From Plectosphaerella cucumerina (Eukaryota; Ascomycota; Sordariomycetes; Glomerellales; Plectosphaerellaceae): a stretch of 64,000 bases of DNA. Within the stretch, counting starts at the first letter, position 1, and each line of letters opens with the position of its first letter. Positions 56,169 through 64,000 of the stretch are shown piece by piece. The translations under genes and the position numbers were made by a program. Below the pieces are notes generated by a model. That model worked only from the letters and a program-made list of their open reading frames with translations. It made no database searches and was not told the DNA's origin. Location of the stretch: positions 868,001-932,000 of the forward strand of contig JAGPXD010000001.1 of assembly GCA_020746995.1 (NCBI GenBank). The letters run 5' to 3'.

Positions 56169-57728
56169 ATGCGTTCGTTTCTCGGCACGGGCGACGCCCT
56201 GCGCATGCAGCAGATCGCCCTCGTCGTGGCCCCTGCCTTCATCGTCTTCGGCTACAACCAGTCCAACGTCGGCGGCCTCCTCAGCCTCCAGGACTGGACG
56301 ACACACTTCCCCGAAATCGATACGGTGCACTCCACGGGCGCAGAGAAGAAGACCAAGTCGACGCTGCAGGGCCTTGTCGTCGCCACCTTCACCATTGGTG
56401 CCCTCATCGGCGCTCTGTCCACATCCTGGACCGGTGACCGCTTCGGCCGTCGCAACGTTATCTTCGCCGCCGGCGTTTTCACTCTGATCGGCGAGATCCT
56501 CGAGTGTTCTGCCTTCCACCTCGCCCAGCTCGTCGTCGGCCGCGTCCTCATCGGTCTCGGCATCGGCCAGCACAGCACCATCGTTCCCGTCTGGCTCAGC
56601 GAAACCACCGGCGCCAAGAACCGCGGTCGTCAGGTCGTTCTTACCGGACTTTTCATGAGCGCAGGATACATGCTGCAGAGCTGGATCAACCTCGGTTTCT
56701 GGGAGCTCCACAACGGACCAGTAACGTGGCGCCCGCCCATCGCCTTGCCCATCGTCCTGTCTCTCGTCCTCCTCGCCTCAATCTACATGTTCCCCGAGTC
56801 CCCACGCTGGCTTCTGATGCGCAGCCGCACTACCGAGGCCCGCTCTGCCCTGGCGAAGCTCCGCGGTCATGGCGAGGATGCGTACGAGGTCACAGCTGAG
56901 CTGCAAGGCATCGAGCACTCTCTCGAGGAGACGGCCAAGGGAGGAGCCGTCCGCGTCTCTGATATGTTCAAGATGGGCGAGGAGAAGCTCTTCTACCGCT
57001 TCATGCTCTGCATGATGCTCCAGTTCTTCCAACAAATGTCTGGAACGAACCTCATATCCGTTTACTCCACTATTTTGTTCCAAGATAACCTCGGTTTGGG
57101 ATACGAGATGGCGCGCATCCTGTCGGGTGGCACACTGACGTGGAAGTTTCTGTCGTCCTTCCTTGGCTTCATCTGCATCGATCGCTTTGGTCGCCGCGTC
57201 GTTTTCATCATCAGTGGCACAGGCATGTCCCTCTGCATGGTCGCTCTGGCCATCGCTACCTCGTTCCCCAAGGACAACAAGGCGGCCCAGATCGCCGCGG
57301 CGCTCTTCATCTTCCTCTTCAACACGTTCGTGCCTATCGGCTTCCTGGGCGCAAACTTCCTGTACGCTACCGAGGTGGCGCCCATGAAGCTGCGCATGGC
57401 CATGACCTCTGCCTCGCTGGCAAACCACTGGGTCTGGAACTTCCTGGTCGTCATGGTTACTCCCGTGGCTATTCAGACCATTGGATGGAGGTACTACATC
57501 ATCTACGCTGTCATCGGCGCATGCATCCCCCTTTCGGTGTACCTCTTCTTCCCTGAGACGGCGGGTCGCAACCTGGAGGAGATTGACCTCATGTTCCGCC
57601 AGTCGCCGTCGGTCTGGGGCACGGTACGTTTTGCGAAGACGAGGCCTATTGCCATGCCGCAGGAGTTTGCCGAGGGCAAGTCGGGCGAGGACACGGACTA
57701 CGTTGAGCACAAGAAGGAGGTTGCGTAA
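56169..57728 (+). CDS. MFS sugar transporter (hexose/lactose-type)
   Basis: One exon, 519 aa, twelve helices. Sugar-porter signatures: GDRFGRRNVIFAAG after helix 2, GRVLIGLGIGQHSTIVPVWL (helix 4 and the PxWxSE-like segment), FPESPRWLLMRSR at the end of helix 6, LQFFQQMSGTNLISVYSTIL in helix 7, DRFGRRVVFIISG after helix 8, and FFPETAGRNLEEID after helix 12. The QFFQQMSGTN helix is the classic hexose-type contact, so the substrate is more likely a monosaccharide, or lactose/cellobiose as in related fungal carriers, than that of the transporter at 46249. It probably works at the plasma membrane by proton symport. Very short N-terminus (about 15 residues before the first helix). Confidence 0.92.
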   Translation: MRSFLGTGDALRMQQIALVVAPAFIVFGYNQSNVGGLLSLQDWTTHFPEIDTVHSTGAEKKTKSTLQGLVVATFTIGALIGALSTSWTGDRFGRRNVIFAAGVFTLIGEILECSAFHLAQLVVGRVLIGLGIGQHSTIVPVWLSETTGAKNRGRQVVLTGLFMSAGYMLQSWINLGFWELHNGPVTWRPPIALPIVLSLVLLASIYMFPESPRWLLMRSRTTEARSALAKLRGHGEDAYEVTAELQGIEHSLEETAKGGAVRVSDMFKMGEEKLFYRFMLCMMLQFFQQMSGTNLISVYSTILFQDNLGLGYEMARILSGGTLTWKFLSSFLGFICIDRFGRRVVFIISGTGMSLCMVALAIATSFPKDNKAAQIAAALFIFLFNTFVPIGFLGANFLYATEVAPMKLRMAMTSASLANHWVWNFLVVMVTPVAIQTIGWRYYIIYAVIGACIPLSVYLFFPETAGRNLEEIDLMFRQSPSVWGTVRFAKTRPIAMPQEFAEGKSGEDTDYVEHKKEVA

Positions 57729-58087
57729 GCGAGGGAGGGAGATGTGGTTGGGAGGAGGGCCGAGGGGCGGCACAAGATGTAGTCGTTTTGGGCTTGAATA
57801 CGTCAACGTCTTGGTCACGACTGCTTGAGCGGTATGGCGCGAGGGAAATGATGTGCAACTGTGTCCTCTGTACGCCGTGAATAAATGTGCGACCTGGTAA
57901 GGGGATATTGAGTGAAAAGTCTCCGAAGTTCACGTCACGGATCAGCTGTTGAAGCCTGAGTTTCCCCGCACCTGTAGTTCCAAGGGCGCTCTCAAGAAGG
58001 CCAAAACCGTCGAACATACACCTGGGCAGTTCACACATCTACACCATCGAAACACCTCACTTGAGCGTCCTAAACCTCTGAAAAGCC
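57729..58087. other. Spacer before the GFA-family gene
   Basis: 359 bp with no gene; it holds the transporter's 3' end and the next gene's promoter. Confidence 0.45.
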
Positions 58088-58744
58088 ATGTCTTCTCCTA
58101 CTCGCCGCCCATACACGGGCTCCTGCCACTGCGGCGCCACCCGCTACGTCGTCTTCCTCACCCTCCCGCACACGCCCACCCCCCTGCAGCCTGGCCAGAC
58201 GCGCTCCCCCAAGGGCGTGCAGAACTTCTACCGCTGCAACTGCACCCTTTGCCAAAAGGCCGGCCTCCTTCACGTGCGCCCTCTCTCGCCCACCGACGAC
58301 TTCCTCCTACTCGCGCCGCAGGACCCTTTCAACGGGCTTGGCGACTACGTCGTGCCCGACGTCAAGTACCCTCCCTCGCACTGGCTCTTCTGCAAGTCCT
58401 GCGGCATGCGCTGCGTCAGCCTCCGTGGCGCCGGCGGCGTTTCGGAGCTTGATATTGACGAAGCCGGGCTCGGCCCCGTTGCCGACCGGCTCCGGGAGGC
58501 GTGCCTTGTCGGCGCCGATGGGAAGGTGTCGGCGTGGAGGCCCGAGAAGCCTGCCGGTGTCGCCGATTGGGATGGGTACCTCAGCATCAATGGGTACTCC
58601 TTGGACGCGGGTCAGGAGGGATTGGATCTGCGGGAGTGGAAGGAGAAGAAATGGGTGCTGTACCTGGACCTGCTGGAGCTCAAGGGGAAGGGGAACGCAG
58701 CTGAGGTGGTGTACGATCGGCCCCAGGAGGGAGGGGCCTACTAA
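58088..58744 (+). CDS. GFA/CENP-V fold protein (glutathione-dependent formaldehyde-activating-like)
   Basis: One exon, 218 aa. The zinc ligands of the GFA fold are all visible: GSCHCGATRY (Cys13 and Cys15), YRCNCTLCQKAG (Cys50, Cys52, Cys55), and FCKSCGMRC (Cys102, Cys105). The founding bacterial Gfa binds glutathione and was proposed to speed S-hydroxymethylglutathione formation; fungal genomes hold many paralogues of unknown substrate. The C-terminal third (SAWRPEKPAGVADWDGYLSI) is typical of fungal members and includes the length excess over bacterial Gfa. Likely cytosolic. The gene is AT-poor and intronless. Confidence 0.88.
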   Translation: MSSPTRRPYTGSCHCGATRYVVFLTLPHTPTPLQPGQTRSPKGVQNFYRCNCTLCQKAGLLHVRPLSPTDDFLLLAPQDPFNGLGDYVVPDVKYPPSHWLFCKSCGMRCVSLRGAGGVSELDIDEAGLGPVADRLREACLVGADGKVSAWRPEKPAGVADWDGYLSINGYSLDAGQEGLDLREWKEKKWVLYLDLLELKGKGNAAEVVYDRPQEGGAY

Positions 58745-59246
58745 CTGAGGATTGGAGGTTCTCTGAGGGGAAATGGTGAGTTGCTCCGGGCATTTTTCAG
58801 CTCAACAGGTGAGAAATAAGAGAAAATACACAGCGCAGGCGAAGAGCTCGTTGATGTCAGCAATGCAGCATCTTTGAGGAGAGACACTCAAGGGAACGGA
58901 CATGCTCAAAAGCCACAGCTGGCCCTTTGAGGCCCTGTACTTTCCGTCGTATAGTGAGTGAGTCCACACCCCCATGCGGCGCCGTCTGGCCCCCGACGGC
59001 GATCCTAAAAGCCCAATGCCGACGCTGACAGCGCCTCCATCGGGCTGAGGTGGCGGCCTAAACTTGGACTGGCCGCCCTTGGCGGTGCTTGGCTCATACA
59101 ACCCACCGAAACTCATCGCAAACGACTCTTCAAGTTCATCTCAACCATCAACCACCAACGTCCATCGCATCCGTTCATCTACCTTCAGTCGTCCCAACCA
59201 GACAAGCGAACCGATACAGTGTACCCGCAAAGCGACAGACCGCAAC
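58745..59246. other. Intergenic region
   Basis: 502 bp holding the 3' end of the GFA gene and the leader of the next gene. No element recognised. Confidence 0.45.
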
Positions 59247-60172
59247 ATGCAGCAACAGGGCGAGGGCCAGCCCAGCGGCCCGCCCCCTCCTTACCCGGAC
59301 GATCCGAACCCTCCGCCGCCCAAGACCCCCCTCGCCGCGCCCGTCAAGCGCAAGGTGAGAATCCCGGCGCCGTCAAGCACATTCGGCCGACTGACGCTCC
59401 ACAGGAAAAGCTGGTGAGACAGGATTCGGACCTCAAGGCCTGCTCGAACTGGCACACCCTCCTCGTGAGCGTTGCCGACGACACCAGCGTGGCACCACCC
59501 CGCGATTCGAAGCAGCAGGAGCCCGCCAACCCGCCGCCTCGATCAGTTCTGCACTTCTGGTCGCCCTCCAGCGCCCCTTCCAAGTCGTCCACCTACGTCC
59601 CGACGCAGTTGACCGAGGAGAACCTGCGCTACATCCAAGGCTTCCAGGATTTGGGCGCGTTTGCCTTCCCGCTGCCGCTGGGCGCTTCCCCGGCCGAGAT
59701 TCACGACTACCTCACCTCTCTATCCGCTGACCCTGGCCCTGGCGAAGACGGCGCCGACTCAGAAGACGACTCGGAAGACGCAGTCGAGACCATCGGCGCC
59801 CAGCTCGCTCTCCTGCCACCATCAGCCGACGGCCCACGCTGGCGCATGTTCACCGTCTCTGCACTGAGCGACTCGCCCGATGCGCTGTTCGCGTCTGGTG
59901 ACGCACCGGCGTGGAAATGGGCCAAGCCAAACACCGTCTATGGGCGAAAGTCGGGGTCCTGGGCCGTCGAACCGGCGGTTGCTGTTGAGAATGCCGCGTG
60001 GGAGGCTGGGAGGGATATCATGCTGCTCGTGCGCGGATTCTACGAGGAGCACCGCGCTTGGATGCTGGAGAACCCGGTTTTCCGGCTGCTGAAGAAGGGG
60101 GAGGTGCGGCCGAGGATCGTGGGAGCAGGGGAGACGGCGTGGGAGGATGAGGAAGTCAGTGAACATGCTTGA
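59247..60172 (+). CDS. Uncharacterised acidic protein with Pro-rich N-terminus
   Basis: Two exons: 59247-59354 and 59405-60172 (291 aa). I do not recognise the family. Exon 1 encodes a Pro-rich N-terminus (PSGPPPPYPDDPNPPPPKTP) and ends KRK; the intron is 50 nt. Exon 2 encodes a globular part: DLKACSNWHTLLVSVADD, VLHFWSPSSAP, ENLRYIQGFQDLGAFAFPLP, an acidic stretch (GADSEDDSEDAVE), and RDIMLLVRGFYEEHRAWMLE. Start choice: this ATG gives the protein-like Pro-rich exon; a frame from 59219 that is open straight through would read the intron and an Arg-rich leader. No signal peptide or membrane segment. Confidence 0.7.
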
Positions 60173-60695
60173 GGGGACGTATGGGAACGGGTCGGTAGTT
60201 GATGTTGACGAGGAGCCATGGCTGGAGGATGGGTTGTTTTCTGGGATTAGAGATGTATTAGGCAGGACCATGCGTTGTAACGGCAGACCTCAACTCGGAT
60301 GATGTTGTCAGACGATCAAGTGACAGAATTACCGTGACATCGGCATGTCGGTAAGGTCATTGATGTCTACTAATCGGCTACATGCCTTATTGTCACGTCA
60401 AGGGTTGAGCAAAGGAGACATGAATACACTGGAGTCCCTGGTGGTTTTCTTGCCGTTACTCTGCCACCATCAGGATCAGAACGCAGGAAGCAGTACCTGC
60501 TTATCAGCGTCGGGCCCGATGAGATTGGCATGCGGGCATAGATTGGCGAACATGCGCAGCTGGGACCACTGACATTTTAATACTTGAAAGGCTTCACGGT
60601 AAAGGGTGTTGTGACGAGTTAAGAAGAAGCACGACTGGCATTGCTTCAACTTCACATTACATTACACGCCCTACACCGCCCCCCCAAGGCGTCCC
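60173..60695. other. Convergent 3' region
   Basis: 523 bp between two convergent genes, slightly AT-richer than the surroundings. No gene seen. Confidence 0.5.
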
Positions 60696-61996
60696 CTACT
60701 TGGCCTCAGTCCTCTTGATCCAGTCGCTGACGACGTCGGCAATCTCGTCGCTGTTCTTCTCCAGATGCATAAAGTGGCCGTTGCCCTTGATACCAATGTC
60801 ACCCAGCTTGATGTATTCCGGGTCGCCGCCAACCTGGCGCAGGTAGTCGATGGTGCAGTGGTCGTAGGTGACGTGGACACTGGCCTCGCCGGTGATCTGG
60901 ACGTAGGGCACGCTGGCGACCTTGGGGAGCTGGCGCGCGGGTTCCTTCTGGCGGTAGCAGTTGCGGAAGGCCAGGGTCTCGTTGCCGACGGACTCGACCT
61001 GCAGTTCAGAGGGGTCCGACACGGGAGGGTCGTACTGGGGCGAGTCAGTGGTGGTTCCGACGGGATGCATTTATGAGGGAGGTGATCTTCAGGCCCGAAG
61101 GACTTTGGGGCAGAAGATGTCTCAAGAGACTCGAAATAGCACGGCATGAGAGGAAGTAAACTTACATCAAGGGGCGTCAGGCTGAGGCCCCAGGGGTTGG
61201 TGCGCGAACCACCCAGTCCCCAGCCGTAACTCCAGAAGGGAATCGTGGTGCCCTCGATGTTGATATTGCCGGCAATGCGCTCGGGACAGTCGTTGGACAT
61301 GACGAGGGGAGCGCGAGCACCCATGGAGTGGGAGATGACATAGGCGGGCTCGCCGATCAGACGCAGCAGCTCGCAGCCCGACGCCCGCATGGCCAGCTCA
61401 AAGTTGGCAAAGTTCATGTTGATGGGGATGAATGCCTTCTGGAACTGGTCGAACACGGGGTCACCGACACGGCCGGTGCCGGGCCACTGCGTGTGAAGCT
61501 GCGACTGTGGGTAGGTGTTGAAGACGGACACAGCGGTGAAGCCCATCTCGACGGCCAGGGTGCTCATGCTCGACACCATGGTGTAGTCGGCGATGTTATT
61601 AGCCGAGGACCTTCCGACGGCGGCGTAGTCGACGACGTAGACGGTGTGACCCTTCTTCAGAAAGTTGGAGGCCCAGCCGGGACGGCCGTCGGGGGTGTTG
61701 AGCCAGGAGGTACCGGAGCCGCCTCCGCCGTGGATGAGAACGATGGGCTTGGCATCGCCCGTGCGGCCTCCGCCGACGGGCGTGAGCTTCTCGACGTAGA
61801 GCTGGTCGGCAGTGATGTCGCCGCCGGCCGGGGAGGGGACCGGGCGGCCGCCGACGTAGAAGAAGTCGCGGTGGTGGGCGGCCTCGCGGGAGGGGCACTT
61901 TGCGCTCACGGCGTTCTCGCCCTTGCAGCTGACGCAGGCGGCGGCGGCCGAGAGGCCCCAGGCGGTGGTCGCGACGACCTTCGCGAGATGCACCAT
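60696..61996 (-). CDS. Secreted alpha/beta hydrolase (esterase/lipase-like)
   Basis: Two minus-strand exons: 61166-61996 and 60696-61034 (389 aa). A signal peptide covers about residues 1-20 (VVATTAWGLSAAAACVSC). The oxyanion segment is VLIHGGGGSGTSW, and the nucleophile elbow is SHSMG (Ser224) rather than GxSxG. The C-terminal His is probably His364 in GNGHFMHLEKNS; the acid lies upstream, perhaps in VTYDHCTIDY. The fold and GHFMHLE ending match fungal secreted esterase-like hydrolases with an HGGGGSG loop. Substrate unknown; extracellular or vacuolar. A read-through frame past the donor at 61165 is rejected because it loses the His motif. Confidence 0.86.
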
Positions 61997-63249
61997 ATTG
62001 GGAGGGAGGGGGGAGTGAGTATTAAGGGGGAGGGGGTGGGAGGGGGAAAGGAAGAAGAAAATAGAAACGAGGAAACGGCTAGCACAGACAATATCTGTCT
62101 AACGGCGGCGGGAGAGCGTGCTGGACTGGGTTGCAGCAGCAACGGGGAAAAAGAGCGAAACGCCGGGGGATGCTGGGAAAGACGAGAAGGTGGTGGCGGC
62201 GGCGGATGGGCGATCGTCCTCTTCTTCATACAAGTACGGGCATGCAGCGTTTGAGATTAAGGGACAGAGAAGCCTTGGGCGGGACGGGCCCCGCGGACGT
62301 TCGTTCGGACTTGAGCGTTCTGCAGGGCCGTTCGGCTCCTCGTCCTGCATCGCACATGTCTCCTCTTTGAGGTGGTTGTGCCGGGGCGCGGCAGCTGGGT
62401 TGATGGGGAAGGCCCTGGAGTGTGAAGAACCATCGAATCTTGGCGGCGGAGTTTGACCCATGGTTATCGGGATGGTTAGTGGTCGGGCCCGTTGGTGGTC
62501 GGGGAGCGGTCCCCGATGATCCCTGGGGATTTTATGGTTGTTGGTTGTTGATGGGCAGGATCATGACTAGCAGGACGTCGATGCTACTCCGCTGGGGGTG
62601 GGATCGAGGATAAGTCCGCCGGTATAGGGTGCGAGATGATCAGGACGTCCAGATGGGTTGTGATGCGACCAGATGCTCCAAGTGGGTATACGGTTTCCAA
62701 CCTGTTCAAGTTACCTGGAACTTCGTTGCCTGGAGCTGAACCCCAAACCCCCTACTCCATCTGATGTTTCTCCCACCCACGCCAGCGCAACCTTCGTATA
62801 TGTGCCAGCGCTGCTAGCCCAGCCCAGACGGAGATGAAGAATAAGCGAGGGAACAGAGCCCTGTCTGTAGATTCCCTCCCCAAGTCCCCGGCGGGCGATT
62901 CTGCGGGCGAAGATCCCCAGCCCGAACTCCCCGGAGGCCCGATACAGGGGGGCGAGTCACGACCCCTGGAAACCCTGCGGGTGAGATTTCCATCACAAAC
63001 AGGCAGCTCCTGCAGCTCGGCATCGGCGTGAACAATGCACGAAGCCACGACGGGATATCCTGGCGAACCCGAGTCAGTGGCACCGGGACAACAGGTAAGC
63101 CAGGGGGAGGGAGAGGAGGAGGACGAGCCATATATCAAAAGAGGGAGCAGCGCCTGCAGCCCGGTTCGTCTATGATTTGCATTCCCTTTTTGATCGGAGA
63201 CTGAAGTTCGAAAATCGAAAATCGCACCGTCGGACCTCGGACTCGCACC
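61997..63249. other. Divergent intergenic region
   Basis: 1.25 kb between a secreted hydrolase and a receptor-like gene. A minus-strand frame of 289 codons (62752-63621) overlaps the receptor exon and is a shadow. A TATATCAA element at 63130-63137 lies 120 bp before the receptor ATG. Confidence 0.55.
63130..63137 (+). promoter_or_regulatory. Possible TATA box of the Pth11-like gene
   Basis: TATATCAA, 120 bp upstream of the ATG at 63250. Confidence 0.45.
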
Positions 63250-64000
63250 ATGGCCGACTCGGCGTCTGCCATGATCGGCGCGCCGCCCAACACCGATCGG
63301 GACTTGGACATCGTACGCGGATGGTACCGTCGCTTTGGCATGGGCAACATGGACCCGACAAAGGGCTTTCTGCTGGTCGCCCGCCAGCCGCTGGGTTACG
63401 TCCCCGAGTCGAAGCAGGCTGGTATCATCGGGGGCATGGTGGCCGTCATACTGGCCATCGTCGTGCCCACCGTCGCCCGTCTCATCGCCCGCAGTCGCGG
63501 GAAACACACACAGCTGGGCTCTGATGACTGGGCCATCGTCGCGGCAGCTGTGCGTCTTTTCCATCTCAGCCCTTGGTCTCGTCCATCTGCTTACACCGTG
63601 CTCACAGTCCGTCGCCGTCATCTACCCCGTCCTCCAAATCCTAGCCGTCGTTCAGGGCCAAGGAGGCCGACACACCTGGGAAGCGACGTACGAGAACTAC
63701 CAAGCTTTGGCCTACTACCTCGCCATCAGCAGACACATCTTCTATGTCGCCGTCGGCCTAATCAAGATCTCCATCGCCCTCTTCGTGCGGCGCATCGCTG
63801 ACCGCGCGTCACGAGCCTGGACGATCGTCGCGGACGTCTTCATCGCCACTGTCGCGGCGTACACCATCGCAGCCATGTTCTCCAACATCTTCATCTGCTC
63901 CCCGCCCCGCGCTGCCTGGGATATGGCCTATGGCGGTCAGATCCCAGCCCCGGGGGTGGTCTGCAAGAACGCTATTCTGAGCACGAAGATCCTCAGCACC
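63250..64000 (+). CDS. Pth11-like/rhodopsin-domain integral membrane protein, N-terminal part
   Basis: Exon 1 63250-63549 and exon 2 63608-64000, open to the window edge (231 codons). Hydrophobic helices visible so far: IIGGMVAVILAIVVPTVARL, DDWAIVAAASVAVIYPVLQI (across the splice junction), YLAISRHIFYVAVGLIKISI and ADVFIATVAAYTIAAMFSNI. The motifs SDDWAI, GLIKISIALFVRRI and a Cys-containing FICSPPRAAWD loop match the fungal rhodopsin-domain (SAT5/Pth11-related) family of seven-helix proteins, some of which act as surface sensors. No CFEM domain precedes the helices. The C-terminal half is missing. Confidence 0.85.

Noticed and set aside
56778..57818. 346-codon minus-strand frame
   Set aside because: Antisense shadow of the second sugar transporter.
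38000..64000. Secondary-metabolite gene cluster
   Set aside because: No polyketide synthase, peptide synthetase, terpene synthase or pathway regulator is visible in the window.

Overview
The window is nuclear DNA of a filamentous ascomycete, most likely a Sordariomycete. The evidence is G/C-rich third codon positions, introns mostly 47-60 nt long with GTRAGT-type donors, CTAAC-like branch sites and YAG acceptors, eukaryotic tRNA genes (one with an intron), and families typical of filamentous fungi (MDM34, Ecl1-type zinc finger, GFA-fold enzymes, Pth11-like receptors). Genus cannot be fixed by eye. I rebuilt all exon structures from splice signals and reading-frame continuity.

Layout. 1-8.6 kb: start of an MDR oxidoreductase, a secreted TAP-type hydrolase, an Ecm15/MTH1187-type small protein, a CCDC47 homologue, and a haspin kinase divergent from it. 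8.6-20.7 kb: sparse region whose only supportable gene is a three-exon Ecl1-type zinc-finger gene (minus), followed upstream by about 8.8 kb without a credible gene. 20.7-38 kb: a dense block with many core genes: kelch membrane protein, a putative mitochondrial protein, SYF2 (splicing), COQ11-like protein, YAF9 (chromatin), MDM34 (ER-mitochondria tether), IPK1 (inositol phosphate kinase) and an equilibrative nucleoside transporter. 38-64 kb: accessory-looking region with a stalked membrane protein, a pseudokinase-like protein, tRNA-Ser, GH43 galactanase-like enzyme, sugar transporter, UDP-glycosyltransferase, amidase, tRNA-Ala, a small secreted Cys-rich pre-pro-peptide, a hydrolase relic, a second sugar transporter, a GFA-family enzyme, an unknown protein, a secreted alpha/beta hydrolase, and the start of a Pth11-like receptor.

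The accessory half mixes carbohydrate uptake and processing with secreted and cell-surface proteins. The same-strand series transporter, UDP-glycosyltransferase, amidase (46.2-52.4 kb) is the only stretch resembling a small functional cluster, and no PKS, NRPS or terpene backbone gene is visible. Best leads: an in-frame coding-like tail after the YAF9 stop codon; the secreted Cys-rich peptide with Kex2 sites and a consensus TATA box; an intron-containing tRNA-Ser antisense to the end of a pseudokinase-like gene; and the long empty region upstream of the Ecl1-type gene.
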